A stretch of DNA of 64,000 bases from Opitutus terrae PB90-1 (GTDB lineage Bacteria > Verrucomicrobiota > Verrucomicrobiia > Opitutales > Opitutaceae): NCBI RefSeq assembly GCF_000019965.1, contig NC_010571.1:4163001-4227000 (forward strand), given 5' to 3'. This document shows, piece by piece, positions 34,804 to 44,575 of the stretch (positions are counted from its first letter, which is position 1; each line of letters begins with the position of its first letter). The position numbers and the translations under genes were made by a program. The notes under the pieces were generated by a model. That model ran no database searches. It was given only the letters and a program-made list of their open reading frames with translations, and was not told the origin of the DNA.

Positions 34804-37196
34804 TCGGATTTCTCGAAGTCCATTTTGTCCAGGTTCACGTAGTCGCCATCGATGACGACCTTCAGCACGTGCTGGCCCGCGTCGAGGTGGATGGTGTGCT
34901 TAACATTAGTCCAATTCTGAAACCCCTTGGTGTTGGGCACGTCGATGGTGCCGGTCAGGTCGACCCCGTCGGACTCGAGATGGAATTTTGCTCCGGGATT
35001 GCCGGTGGCGACGTGAAACGAAACGCCGTAGGAAGCGGAGGCGTCAACGGTCACGGTATACGCGGTCCATTCGCCGGCGTGGGTCCAGCCAAGGGTGTAG
35101 CCGCCGGCGCTGCATTCGCCGAGGTCGACGCCTTGGTCCGGCCGATACTGTCCGCCTTCATTGATCTCATCGCGGTCGCGATAGGCGTCGCCAGGGCAGC
35201 CGACGTCGAAGTCCTCGGCTTCGACCACGCCGGGGAGGGCATGGGGCTTGAACGCTTGCTGGGGCGTGTCGCAGACCTCGCGGAGCTGCCAGCGCGCGAG
35301 CAGCGGATCAGCGGCAGGCGCGAGCGCGGCACCGATGCCAGCGGCCGGAGCGGCCGAGAGGGAGAGCCGGGCGGTGGGATCCGACACGTTGGCGAGCGTG
35401 ACCAGCCCGCCGGGCGCACGGGCGATTTTCCAAAGCTGAGTGTCCGCGCCGGTGACAGCCACGCGCACGAAGATCCGACGCGTGCCATCCCAAGCGAGAG
35501 CCGTGCGCGGATCTTCGCGGTTGAGGAGCCGGTGCACCCCTTTGCCGAGATGCTCGACTTTCCACTGGTTCGCGGGCGCCTTTCGCGCGGTGGTGAGTGT
35601 GAGGTCGGCGCCGAGGACCAGATCGCCGGAGTCGGAGCCAGGCACGAGGTGATAAAACTCCGCGCCTTCGAACGCGGCAAAGTTGTCGAAGGCCGGAATG
35701 CCGCCGGCGAAATCGAGCTTGAGCACGTAGGCCAGTTCGTCGAACGGCCGGGCCGGCAGGCGGACGCGCAAGCCCTGCGCGTCCTGTGTGTGCTCCAGCG
35801 GCAGGTAGGCGCCGGCGCGACCGTTGATGAGGGCGACCGACTTCAGCCGGCGACCGTCGATGCGTTCCGAAGACAATGCGCGCAGGACGAACTCCGACTG
35901 GCCGTCCGGCCAGCCGAGCAGAATCGCGTAGAGCGTGGAGTTGTCCTTCGCCCGAGTGTAGCGGACATCCTGCGCAGTGCCTTCCCTTGGCGGGCCCATC
36001 ACGCCGTGCGCGGCGCCCATCTTGGTGGGGCCCTCGCCGTAGAGGTCCCACGCGCGCGTGGCGTAGACCGCCTCGCCATATTTTTTCAACCAGCCCCCCA
36101 TGGTGAGCAGCAGGTTTTTCTGCTCCTGCGGGATCGTGCCGTCGGCGCGAGGTGAGACGTTGAGCAGGAGATTGCCGTTCTTGCTGATGCGATCGATGAA
36201 TCCGTGCAGGATCTGCTTCGTGGAATAGTAGCTGATGCCCTCCGTGTAGGACCAACTCGAAGAACTGATGGCGTCGTCGGTCAGCCAATACTTCTCCACG
36301 GTGTCGGCCGGGCCGCCGCGTTCGTAGTCGAGCACGGCGCAGCGCGGATTCAGACCATCCTTGTAGGTGGCGACGACCTCCTTCTTCCATCCGGCGGCCT
36401 GGTTGTAGTAGTAGGCGAGGAACTCGAGCAGGACGGACGGCGAGATCTTGTGGAGGTTGAAGTCCTGCCAGATGATGTCCGGTCGGTAGCCGTCGATGAT
36501 TTCCTTGTGCTTCGCCAGCCACAGCGCCTCGTTCCGCTCCTTGCCTTGCTGGCCGTAGAGGATCTGTAATTTTGGATCCTGCTGCGGCGGCACGCCTTCG
36601 TAAAAGCCCGTGATGTTGTAGGCGTGGTGCATGGACAGGACGGTTCTCAGCCCGCGCGCGCGAATCGCCTCCGTGAACAGCCCGACGAGGTCGAGCTTCG
36701 GGCCCTGATCCTTTGCGTTCCACGGATTCACCTTGCTGGCCCACATCGAGAACCCGTCGTGGTGCTCTGCCACCGGGCCGGCGAATTTCGCGCCGGCATC
36801 GGCAAACAGCTGCGCCCACTCCGCGGGATCGAAGTGGCCGCCCGCGGATTTCAGCTTGGGCGCGAACTGCACGAACCGACCCTCCTTGTCGCGCGCGCCG
36901 ACGATGAAGTTGTGGTAGGGCCACTCGCGCGGATCACCGTAGCGTTCGACGTGGTGCCGGTGCTCGGCGGTGCCGTCGAGATACATCGTGCGCGGATACC
37001 ACTCGTTGCCGAAGGCGGGGACGGAGTAGACGCCCCAGTGGAAGTAGATGCCGAATTTGGCGTCCTTGAACCACTCGGGTGCGGGGTTGGCGCGCTCCAG
37101 CGATTCGAAGCTCGGTTGGTAGGGCGCGGGAGCGGTTTGGGCGAATCCGCAGGCGGGCAACAACCAGATGGCGGCGAGCAGGCGGAATGTTTTCAT
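34800..37196 (-). CDS. GH29 alpha-L-fucosidase with ricin-like and CBM6 domains
   Basis: The protein is 798 residues. The signal peptide carries a possible lipobox (WLLPACGF). The GH29 barrel (~28-400) shows FGIYFHWGVYSVP, VAEHHDGFSMW and the nucleophile in DIIWQDFNLH (Asp245). Beyond the usual beta-sandwich, residues ~560-655 contain three spaced W motifs (NQWKV, QLWKI, ARWQL) like a ricin-type lectin. Residues ~660-798 form a CBM6 (VVEAEDFD ... WTHAGEWTAYTV ... VNLDKMDFE). It would remove alpha-L-fucose, or the related alpha-L-galactose, from side chains, held on substrate by two binding modules. It is coupled to GH97 downstream. Confidence 0.92.
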   Translation of the reverse strand: MKTFRLLAAIWLLPACGFAQTAPAPYQPSFESLERANPAPEWFKDAKFGIYFHWGVYSVPAFGNEWYPRTMYLDGTAEHRHHVERYGDPREWPYHNFIVGARDKEGRFVQFAPKLKSAGGHFDPAEWAQLFADAGAKFAGPVAEHHDGFSMWASKVNPWNAKDQGPKLDLVGLFTEAIRARGLRTVLSMHHAYNITGFYEGVPPQQDPKLQILYGQQGKERNEALWLAKHKEIIDGYRPDIIWQDFNLHKISPSVLLEFLAYYYNQAAGWKKEVVATYKDGLNPRCAVLDYERGGPADTVEKYWLTDDAISSSSWSYTEGISYYSTKQILHGFIDRISKNGNLLLNVSPRADGTIPQEQKNLLLTMGGWLKKYGEAVYATRAWDLYGEGPTKMGAAHGVMGPPREGTAQDVRYTRAKDNSTLYAILLGWPDGQSEFVLRALSSERIDGRRLKSVALINGRAGAYLPLEHTQDAQGLRVRLPARPFDELAYVLKLDFAGGIPAFDNFAAFEGAEFYHLVPGSDSGDLVLGADLTLTTARKAPANQWKVEHLGKGVHRLLNREDPRTALAWDGTRRIFVRVAVTGADTQLWKIARAPGGLVTLANVSDPTARLSLSAAPAAGIGAALAPAADPLLARWQLREVCDTPQQAFKPHALPGVVEAEDFDVGCPGDAYRDRDEINEGGQYRPDQGVDLGECSAGGYTLGWTHAGEWTAYTVTVDASASYGVSFHVATGNPGAKFHLESDGVDLTGTIDVPNTKGFQNWTNVKHTIHLDAGQHVLKVVIDGDYVNLDKMDFEKSE

Positions 37197-37228
37197 GGCG
37201 AAGGCGGCGGAGTTCGGCCGGACGGAGC

Positions 37229-39946
37229 TCAGAGCTTGATGGTGGCCTTCTGGCGCAGGTCGGCGGAGGAGGCGCCTGCAGCGATGGTCCAGTCTCCGGA
37301 CGGAATCGCGTAGTCCTTCTTCGCGATGTCCCAGCGACGCAGCGCGACCGCCGGCACGGTGACGGTCACCGTCCGCGTCTCGCCGGCTTTCACGTGCGTG
37401 CGACGGAAACCGCAGAGCGCGCGGAGTTCCTGCGGCTGTGACGAAGCGGGCGGGGTGGCGTAGAGCTGCACGACGTCGTCACCATCCCGCTTGCCTGAGT
37501 TGGTGAGGTCGAGCGTGACCGTGAGCGCGCCGTTGGCCGCCGGCGCGACGCGGAGGTTCGCATACTCGAAGGTCGAGTAGCTGAGCCCGTGGCCAAACGC
37601 GTAGAGCGGCCTGCCGGTGAAATAGCGGTAGGTCCGATTCTTCATCGAGTAGTCGCTGAAATCCGGCAGATCCGCCGTGGAGCGATAGAACGTGATGGGC
37701 AGGTGGCCCGAGGGATTGGTTTCGCCGAACAGCACCTCGGCGACGGCGCGGCCGCCTTCCTGTCCGGGATACCACGCTTGGACAATCGCGGGGAGATTTT
37801 CGTCCTGCCAGGTCAGCGCCATGGCCGAGCCGCTGCAGTTGACCATCACGACCGGCTTGCCCGTGGCGTGGAGCGCGCGGATGAGATCTTCCTGCTCCGA
37901 TGGCAACTCAATCGACTCGCGGTCGAAGCTCTCGCCCTCCTGCGCCGGCGTGATTCCGCCCACGTAGATGATCGCGTCGGCCTCGGCGGCGAGTTTGAGC
38001 GCTTCGGCTTTGAGCTCGGCGACGGGGCGATCGGTGGTGTTGTCCTGGCCGCTCCACGGGGCGGTGCCGGGCTTGGTCGTCACCGGGCTGCCCATGGCGT
38101 GGGTGATCTTGATTTCCGAGCCCACGAGGTTCCGGATGTCGTCCAGGATCGAGATCGATCGCGAGGCGGAGCCGTGATAGTTGCCCTCGAGCATCGACTT
38201 CGACGCGGCGTTGGGACCGATGACGGCGATCTGTTTCAGCTTGGTGCGATCCAGCGGAAGCGTGCCGTCGTTTTTGAGCAGCACAATCGCTTGCCGCGCG
38301 AGCTCCAGGGCAACCTGGCTGTGCGCCGGAAGATCGTTGTCCTTGAGCGTGTAGCCCGAGAACGGAACCTGTTCGGCAGGGTCGAAGAGCCCGAGCCGGA
38401 AACGCGTCCACAACGTGTGATAGAGCGCCCCATCGAGGTCTTTCTCGGTGACGAGGCCTTGCTGCACGGCGCGAACGAGCGCGTTGTAGTCGCCGCCGCA
38501 GCAGAGATTGCAGCCGGCCTTCACCGCGAGTGCGGCGGCCTCCTCGGCGGTCTTCACGTAATGGTGCTGCTTTTCGCCGTAGATGTCGCGAATCGCGTCG
38601 CAGTCCGATGGGACGTAGCCCTCGAAGCCCCAGCGCTTGCGCAGCAGCTCGGTCAGGAGGAACGAGTTCGCGCTGGCGGGCACGCCGTTGACGGCGTTGT
38701 AGGCGCTCATCACGCCGGCGACTTTGCCCTCGCGGACGACGCGCTCGAAATGCGGCAGATACGTGTCGAACAGATCGCGCTCGGGAATCTCGGCGTTGAA
38801 GGAATGCCGGGTGCGCTCAGGCCCGCTGTGCACCGCGTAGTGCTTCGCGCAGGCCATCGCGAGCATGTAGCGGGGATCGTCACCTTGGACGCCCTTGACG
38901 AACTCGATGCCGATCTCGGCGGTGAGGAACGGATCTTCGCCGTAGGTCTCCTGGCCGCGGCCCCAGCGCGGATCGCGAAACAGGTTGATGTTCGGCGCCC
39001 AGTAGGTGAGGCCGGTCCACCATTTCGAATCGCCGTTGTGGCGGTTGGCGTAGTCGTTGAACTTCGCGCGGCCCTCGATGCCGATGACGGTGCCCTCCTG
39101 GTGGAGGAGCGCCGGATTCCACGCCGCAGCGGCGCCGATCGCCTGGGGGAAAACCGTGGCGATGCCGTTGTTCGCAATACCGTGTGCCGCCTCGTTCCAG
39201 TAGTCGTAAGCGGGCAGGCCGAGCCGCGGGATGCCGGGGGCCGCGTTTTTCAGCTGCGAGACCTTTTCGGCGAGCGACATCCGCCGGATCAGGTCATCGG
39301 CGCGGACGCGCAGCGGCTTCGACGAATCGCGCCAGATCGCCGGCTCGGCGACCGTGGGTGGAACCAGCGCGGCCGCGCCGAAGGCATCGGCGAGTTCGTT
39401 GGCGGCGAACGCCACCGCCTCACCGCCGGCGCGATCGGTGATCGTCACCGTGTTGAACTTCGCGTCGCCCTTGCTGGCCGTGAAGACGAGCTGCAACGGA
39501 CCGCGTAGCGCGTCGTCGGATTTCTCGATCGTGCCGCGAATCTTGGCGACCTTGCGCGCGCCGCCGGCGGCGGCGAAGAGATCGAACTCCTGCGCGAGCA
39601 CCTGGTCGCCGGCGCGAACGGTGAAGATCCGCTCACCTGCGGCACCGGCGGTCATCTCGGCGGCGCCGATCTCGATCGTGTAGCGGCCGGCGGGCAGATT
39701 GGAAATCGTAACGGTGAACTGCCGGCCGTGGACATCCTCGAGGTAGGCGTCAGCGTTGGCTCCCGCACCTTCAATCCGAGGGAAGGGTGGATCCTTGCGA
39801 TGCGTGAAGTCGCCGCTCACGGCGACCTGGCCGGCGCAGGTGGGGCAAGTCTCGTCGGCGGCAAAGGTCGCCGACGCGGAGAGCAGCAGTGCGGCGAACA
39901 GCCGGCTCGCTCGGGCGAGGCACGAGGTGATCGAGGTCGATTTCAT
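37229..39946 (-). CDS. GH3 beta-xylosidase-like enzyme with N-terminal malectin-like domain
   Basis: From ATG 39946 the protein is 905 residues with a signal peptide (RLFAALLLSASATFA). A CPTC pair and a malectin-like beta domain follow (PAGRYTIEIGAAEMT ... FNTVTITD, ~40-172). The GH3 barrel begins near 205 with RADDLIRRMSLAEKVSQL and contains GLTYWAPNINLFRDPRWGRG, ACAKHYAVHSGPE and nucleophile Asp448 in YVPSDCDAI. The alpha/beta sandwich and a C-terminal fibronectin-like domain (~780-905) complete it. The SDC signature and neighbours favour beta-xylosidase releasing xylose from xylo-oligosaccharides; some such enzymes also cleave arabinofuranose. It sits 32 nt upstream of GH29. Confidence 0.92.
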   Translation of the reverse strand: MKSTSITSCLARASRLFAALLLSASATFAADETCPTCAGQVAVSGDFTHRKDPPFPRIEGAGANADAYLEDVHGRQFTVTISNLPAGRYTIEIGAAEMTAGAAGERIFTVRAGDQVLAQEFDLFAAAGGARKVAKIRGTIEKSDDALRGPLQLVFTASKGDAKFNTVTITDRAGGEAVAFAANELADAFGAAALVPPTVAEPAIWRDSSKPLRVRADDLIRRMSLAEKVSQLKNAAPGIPRLGLPAYDYWNEAAHGIANNGIATVFPQAIGAAAAWNPALLHQEGTVIGIEGRAKFNDYANRHNGDSKWWTGLTYWAPNINLFRDPRWGRGQETYGEDPFLTAEIGIEFVKGVQGDDPRYMLAMACAKHYAVHSGPERTRHSFNAEIPERDLFDTYLPHFERVVREGKVAGVMSAYNAVNGVPASANSFLLTELLRKRWGFEGYVPSDCDAIRDIYGEKQHHYVKTAEEAAALAVKAGCNLCCGGDYNALVRAVQQGLVTEKDLDGALYHTLWTRFRLGLFDPAEQVPFSGYTLKDNDLPAHSQVALELARQAIVLLKNDGTLPLDRTKLKQIAVIGPNAASKSMLEGNYHGSASRSISILDDIRNLVGSEIKITHAMGSPVTTKPGTAPWSGQDNTTDRPVAELKAEALKLAAEADAIIYVGGITPAQEGESFDRESIELPSEQEDLIRALHATGKPVVMVNCSGSAMALTWQDENLPAIVQAWYPGQEGGRAVAEVLFGETNPSGHLPITFYRSTADLPDFSDYSMKNRTYRYFTGRPLYAFGHGLSYSTFEYANLRVAPAANGALTVTLDLTNSGKRDGDDVVQLYATPPASSQPQELRALCGFRRTHVKAGETRTVTVTVPAVALRRWDIAKKDYAIPSGDWTIAAGASSADLRQKATIKL

Positions 39947-40002
39947 CGTTGGTGTGATTTGAAAAGAAACATCGCTGACGGGATGGAGCGCGCGAAGCGG
40001 CG

Positions 40003-41610
40003 CTAGGGGGTGGGGATCAGTCGGACGAGGACGACCCCGTGCGGCGCGACCTTGGTTTCGAACTGGTCCTTGAAGTCGCCGCGGTCCTGCTGCCGCCAGA
40101 GATCGCGCACGCGGAAGGTCGTGCCGACGTGCGGGGTCGGGAGATTGCCCCACGGTCCCCATTTTACGGTGACGGTGGTCTCGGCCTCGCCGCGGTTGAA
40201 CAGCCCGACGGCGAACGAGCCGTCCTCGAGCGTCTTGGCGTAGACGACCTTGCCGTCGACGTTGCTGAACTGCGTGGCCTGCTTGCCGAGTGCGTCCTGG
40301 TTGATCGCGAGCACCTCGTCATTGGTGAGCAGGCTGAGCGTGAAGTCGTCGATCTGCGCGAGGTCGCAGCCGAGCAGGAGCGGCGCCGAGAGGAGACACC
40401 ACAGGCTCATGTGGGAATACTGTTCGTCGGGCGTCAGGCGCGTCGGGTGGAGGTTCGGGCCCCAGCCGACCTTTCCGAGCACGAGCATGTCAGGATCGCT
40501 CCAGTGGCCGGGGCCGGTGTAGGCGGCCCAGCGGTCCTGGGAGAAACCGTTGCGGCTGACGCTGTCCCAGGTGTCGACAATGTCACCGGTTGTGCGCCAG
40601 AGCTGAGCGAGCCGCACGTAGTCCGGAGCGCTGTCGTAGAGCCCGGTGTTCGAGAGGCTGAAAACGATGTCGCGTCCGGTGGCGCGCAGGGCGTCCGTCA
40701 TCTCCTGGACGTGTGGCACGTCGTTTGGAAACCAATCGTATTTCAGGTAATCGACGCCCCACTGCGCCCACTGTCGGGCATCCGACGTGGCGAAGGAATG
40801 CGCGCCAAACGTCCAGTTGACCCAGTTGGGTTTCGCGTCGGCCGCGTTCGGGTCCTTGTTGAGCTTGAAGAACTCGTTCACGTTGCCGGACTCCACCCAT
40901 TCGTAGGTGCCATCCGCATTGTCCGAGGATCCGCCAGGATAGCCCGCATAGGTGCCGCGCCACGGACTCGAGTAAACGCCGAACTTGAGCCCGAGCGCAT
41001 GGATCTCGTCGCCAAGCGCCTTCATGTCGGGAAACTTCTTGTTGGGCTGAAGACCGTTGAACTCACCGCCGCGCTTCCCCTGCCAGCCGTCGTCGATATT
41101 GATGTAGGTCCAGCCGTGGTTGCGCAGGCCTTTCTCCGCCATCGCGCGAGCGGAGCTGAGCACGAGCTCCTGACTAACGGCATCGCCCCAGCAATTCCAG
41201 CTGCTCCAGCCCATCGGCGGCGTGAGCGCGATCCGGTCGCCGACGACGATCCGGAATTTTCTCTCCGCTTCCCCGAGCGCGTTCTTTGCCCGCAGCGTGA
41301 CGAGGTGCTCGCCGGCTTTTGCCAGCGCGCCGGTGATCCGGCCGGTGGCGGAATCCAGCGTGAGCCCGTCGGGCAGGCCATCGACGGCGAACGTCATCGG
41401 CCGCTGGCCGGTCGCGGGAATGGCGTAGAGAAACGGCGCGCCGGGCCGGACGCCGAACACGCTCGCGCCGTTGATCCGCGGCGTCGCTGGCGCGGGCGGC
41501 GTGAGAATTTGCGGGGTCGTTGCGGCCAGGGGCTCGACTGCTGCGAGGAAGAACCCCGCGCAGGCGAGCGCGGCGACGAAGAAGGATTTATTGAGCGAGG
41601 AGGCTTTCAT
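40003..41610 (-). CDS. GH27 alpha-galactosidase with N-terminal Ig-like domain
   Basis: From ATG 41610 the protein is 535 residues and overlaps the GH31 stop by 23 nt. It has a signal peptide (SFFVAALACAGFFLAAVEPLA) and a putative Ig domain (~35-123, TFAVDGLPDGLTLDSATG). The GH27 barrel begins at LTPPMGWSSWNCWG, with NIDDGWQ, nucleophile Asp292 in DYLKYDWF and acid/base Asp343 in LWRTTGDIVDTW. A C-terminal beta-sandwich finishes it. It removes terminal alpha-galactose (or beta-L-arabinopyranose, a known GH27 side activity). In a complex-xylan locus the target would be galactosyl decorations. Specificity is inferred. Confidence 0.93.
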   Translation of the reverse strand: MKASSLNKSFFVAALACAGFFLAAVEPLAATTPQILTPPAPATPRINGASVFGVRPGAPFLYAIPATGQRPMTFAVDGLPDGLTLDSATGRITGALAKAGEHLVTLRAKNALGEAERKFRIVVGDRIALTPPMGWSSWNCWGDAVSQELVLSSARAMAEKGLRNHGWTYINIDDGWQGKRGGEFNGLQPNKKFPDMKALGDEIHALGLKFGVYSSPWRGTYAGYPGGSSDNADGTYEWVESGNVNEFFKLNKDPNAADAKPNWVNWTFGAHSFATSDARQWAQWGVDYLKYDWFPNDVPHVQEMTDALRATGRDIVFSLSNTGLYDSAPDYVRLAQLWRTTGDIVDTWDSVSRNGFSQDRWAAYTGPGHWSDPDMLVLGKVGWGPNLHPTRLTPDEQYSHMSLWCLLSAPLLLGCDLAQIDDFTLSLLTNDEVLAINQDALGKQATQFSNVDGKVVYAKTLEDGSFAVGLFNRGEAETTVTVKWGPWGNLPTPHVGTTFRVRDLWRQQDRGDFKDQFETKVAPHGVVLVRLIPTP

Positions 41611-44575
41611 TGAAGGCGAGGCTAACGGCCATCGGGTGGCCGGTGTAGGTGATGATCGTCGGAGCAGACGGGGTTTTCGCTCCGATGAGAACGAGCTCGA
41701 GTTGGCGTTGCGCGACCAGACCGGGGAACGAACCCTGGCGACCGCCGAGATGGAGCGTCTGGGCGGCATCGTCCCAGGTGAGCTCGTAGGTCGCGCGCTC
41801 ACCGCGCTCGTAGGCATAGGTTTCGTTGTCGTCCTCGTAGAGCGTGAAGGTCGCGTTCGCGCCGGGATAAATGCGGATCGTGTAGGGCGCGTCAGGCCGC
41901 TCGGTCGCATATTGCAGATCGGCCGGGCCCATCGGCACGATCGAGCCGGCGCGAACGTAAACCGGGAACGTGTCGAGCGGACAGGCCTTCGTGACCGTGG
42001 CGCCACCCGCGAAGCGCTCGTTGGTCCAGAAGTCATACCACGCTGCGCCAGCGGGCAGATAGGTCGACATTGTGTTGTCGAGTTCCTTCCTGGCTGCGGC
42101 GAGGGCGCGACTCTCGCTCGGCGTGCGCCAGCCGAGCCGGAAGTAGCGCTCCTGTCCGCCCTGGTGAAACTCCGCCTTCACGGCGACCTGCTGACCGGCC
42201 GCGAGGGTGAGGCGAGCGCTGCGGTAGCGCTTGGCGCCGTAGCTCCAGTCATCGACGAGCAGTTTGCCGTCGAGGTAAAGGCGCGCGCCGTCGTCGTATT
42301 CGACGCCGAATTCGTAGTCGCCAGCCTCGGGCGCGGTCACGGTGCCGGTCCAGCGCGCGGAGAAGTTGTCGAAGTCGTCGAGACCGGACGGCGGATTGGC
42401 AAGCGGCGGACCGGGCCAGGCGTGCTCGACCTTTTCATCGACGCTCGTGCTGACGGCGCGGCCAAAATCAACGCCGGCGAAATACTGCACGGCGAGCCCC
42501 GGCTGGTCGTCGGGCGTGCGGAGCGCCTCGGCCGGAATCGTGGCGGCGGGCGGCGCGCTGACGTGATACATCGCGTGCGTGATCGGATGCACGAGAAACG
42601 CGGGACCGAACATGAAGGCATCGTCGGTTTTCCGCACCGCCGGATCGTCCGGGAAATCCATCGGCAGCCCGCGCATCATCGTGTAGTCGTGCGCCGTCGT
42701 CTGCCACGCGAGCGAGTAGAGGTAGGGCAGCAGGGCGTAGCGGAGCTGGACCGCGGAGAGAAGTGAGTCGTAGATCGCGGGCGCGAAGGCTTTGAAGCGA
42801 TACGGCTCGCGCTCGATATTGGTCCCGTGGATCCGATAGATCGGGTTGAAGATCGCGAACTGGTTCCAGCGGGCGTAGAGCTCTTGATATTCCGGGTTTC
42901 GCTCGCCGTCCGGATAGTTGACGAAGAAGCCGCCGGTGTCCTGCGTCCAGTAAGGCAGGCCGGCGAAGGCGATGTTGATGCCGCCGGCGATCTGATGGCG
43001 GAGCGTTTCCCAACTCGCGGTCGTGTCGCCCGACCAGGGCAGCGCGGCGTAACGCTGCTGGCCGGCCCAGGCGGAGCGGGTGAGCGTGAAGACGCGCTGG
43101 TCGCTCGTTCCGCGCTGGCCCTCGTAAGTTCCGCGGGTGGTTTCGAGGCTGTAGGGATTCAGGTAGCGCGTGAAGTCGCCAAGCGCGTTGCGGCCGAGGT
43201 TCTTGATGTCACGCTCGACGGCGGCGGGATCGTGGCAGGCGGTGCCGACCTCGACTTCGGTGCCGTCCATCCAGAGTGCGTCGACGCCGACGTCGAGCAG
43301 TCCTTGCTTGATGTGCTTGAAGTAGATCGCACGGCCCTCGGGGCCGAACGCGTCGTAGACGCGCGCGTTCTTCGAAATCCAGTGCAGCGGGGCAAAGCGC
43401 AGCCCCTTCGCGTCCAGCTCGCGCGCCAGGGCCGTGTTGTTGCCGACCGACGGCCAGATGGAGACCATGAGCTTCAGGCGCAGCTCCTCGTGCAGCGTTT
43501 TCGTGAGCGCCGCGGGATCCGGGAACCGCTCCTGGTTCCACGTCATGCCGCTCCACGTGCCATCGGCGCCGCCCCAGTATTGCCAATCCTGCACGATGTA
43601 ATCGAGGGGGAACCCTTCCTGGCGGAAGGTGCGCGCCACCTCGAGCAGCCGCTCCTGCGTGGGATAGCGCTCCTTGCTCATGAACAGGCCGAACGCCTGC
43701 TTGGGAAGCATCGGCGCGGCGCCGGTGAGCGTGCGGTAACCGGCGATCACGCCGTCCATCGTGTCGCCGGCGATGAAATAGTAGTCGACGCCCGCCGGCG
43801 CGCTTTCCGCCCAGAGCGTGGCACCGGAGACGTCGTCCTTGAAGGTCATCTTCGAGTAGATGTCCCAGAGGACCCCATAGCGTTGGGTGGAGATCAGGAA
43901 CGGAACGACGATCCCGATGTTTGTCTGAACGAGGAGGACTTCCTGGCCGCGATAATCCATGTACGGCCGGTTGTACTGGCCGAGACCGTAGAGCGATTCG
44001 TCCGGCGCGAGCGTGAACGTGCGACTGATTTCGTACGTGGGCGCGCCAGAGATCGTGACCTCCTTGATCTCGTCCGGAGCGGCGGCGCGTTCGCGGGTGA
44101 GCAGCCGGCCGTCGGAGCCGAGGAAGGTCAGCGCGCCGGATTTTTTCGCGACGATGACGCTCAGTTTTGCCGTCCGGATCGTGAGCGCCTCCGGCGAGTC
44201 CTCCACGGTGAAGGTTACCGTGGCGGGTTGGGCGACCACCGCGAGGCTGGGCTGCGTGGTGTGCGCCTGGCCGAGGTTCGCATTCACGCGGACGATCGAC
44301 GGGCCGTAGAGCAGGACGTTGGTGGTGACGTCGCCGACGCGGAACTGGACGCCGCGGTCGAGGCGCGCGAAAGCGAAGCCGTTTTCGTGTTGGGATACGA
44401 CCGGCACCAGCTGGCCGGCTGCGTCAACGCCGGCGGCGGCGTGCAGCGCGGTGCCGAGGCGCAACAGGCACCCGATGAGCAGTACGAATTTCGTGCGGGA
44501 TGTGGAGGTCACAGCGAGGCGTCGGTGCCGGCGGGCTTCCCCGGCGAGCGGGGTGAACGCCGGCTCAGGGGTCAT
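41588..44575 (-). CDS. GH31 alpha-xylosidase-like enzyme with PA14 insert
   Basis: The protein is 995 residues from the ATG at 44575, which overlaps the esterase stop (ATGA). An internal GTG would give a tighter signal peptide (FVLLIGCLLRLGTALHA). The GH31 N-terminal beta domain leads to YGLGQYN, PLDYIVQDWQYWGG, nucleophile Asp437 in DALWMDGTEVEV and acid/base Asp517 in LPWSGDTTASW. A PA14 module (~710-850, YEFGVEYDDGARLYLDGKLLVDDW) is inserted before the distal beta domains, as in known alpha-xylosidases of the family. It should remove alpha-xylosyl residues from xyloglucan or decorated xylan. The long in-frame region upstream of 44575 is not part of this gene. Confidence 0.92.
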   Translation of the reverse strand: MTPEPAFTPLAGEARRHRRLAVTSTSRTKFVLLIGCLLRLGTALHAAAGVDAAGQLVPVVSQHENGFAFARLDRGVQFRVGDVTTNVLLYGPSIVRVNANLGQAHTTQPSLAVVAQPATVTFTVEDSPEALTIRTAKLSVIVAKKSGALTFLGSDGRLLTRERAAAPDEIKEVTISGAPTYEISRTFTLAPDESLYGLGQYNRPYMDYRGQEVLLVQTNIGIVVPFLISTQRYGVLWDIYSKMTFKDDVSGATLWAESAPAGVDYYFIAGDTMDGVIAGYRTLTGAAPMLPKQAFGLFMSKERYPTQERLLEVARTFRQEGFPLDYIVQDWQYWGGADGTWSGMTWNQERFPDPAALTKTLHEELRLKLMVSIWPSVGNNTALARELDAKGLRFAPLHWISKNARVYDAFGPEGRAIYFKHIKQGLLDVGVDALWMDGTEVEVGTACHDPAAVERDIKNLGRNALGDFTRYLNPYSLETTRGTYEGQRGTSDQRVFTLTRSAWAGQQRYAALPWSGDTTASWETLRHQIAGGINIAFAGLPYWTQDTGGFFVNYPDGERNPEYQELYARWNQFAIFNPIYRIHGTNIEREPYRFKAFAPAIYDSLLSAVQLRYALLPYLYSLAWQTTAHDYTMMRGLPMDFPDDPAVRKTDDAFMFGPAFLVHPITHAMYHVSAPPAATIPAEALRTPDDQPGLAVQYFAGVDFGRAVSTSVDEKVEHAWPGPPLANPPSGLDDFDNFSARWTGTVTAPEAGDYEFGVEYDDGARLYLDGKLLVDDWSYGAKRYRSARLTLAAGQQVAVKAEFHQGGQERYFRLGWRTPSESRALAAARKELDNTMSTYLPAGAAWYDFWTNERFAGGATVTKACPLDTFPVYVRAGSIVPMGPADLQYATERPDAPYTIRIYPGANATFTLYEDDNETYAYERGERATYELTWDDAAQTLHLGGRQGSFPGLVAQRQLELVLIGAKTPSAPTIITYTGHPMAVSLAFNESLLAQ

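Noticed and set aside
41611-42036. N-terminal extension of the GH27 frame
   Set aside because: It lies inside the GH31 gene in another frame; the signal peptide begins at ATG 41610.
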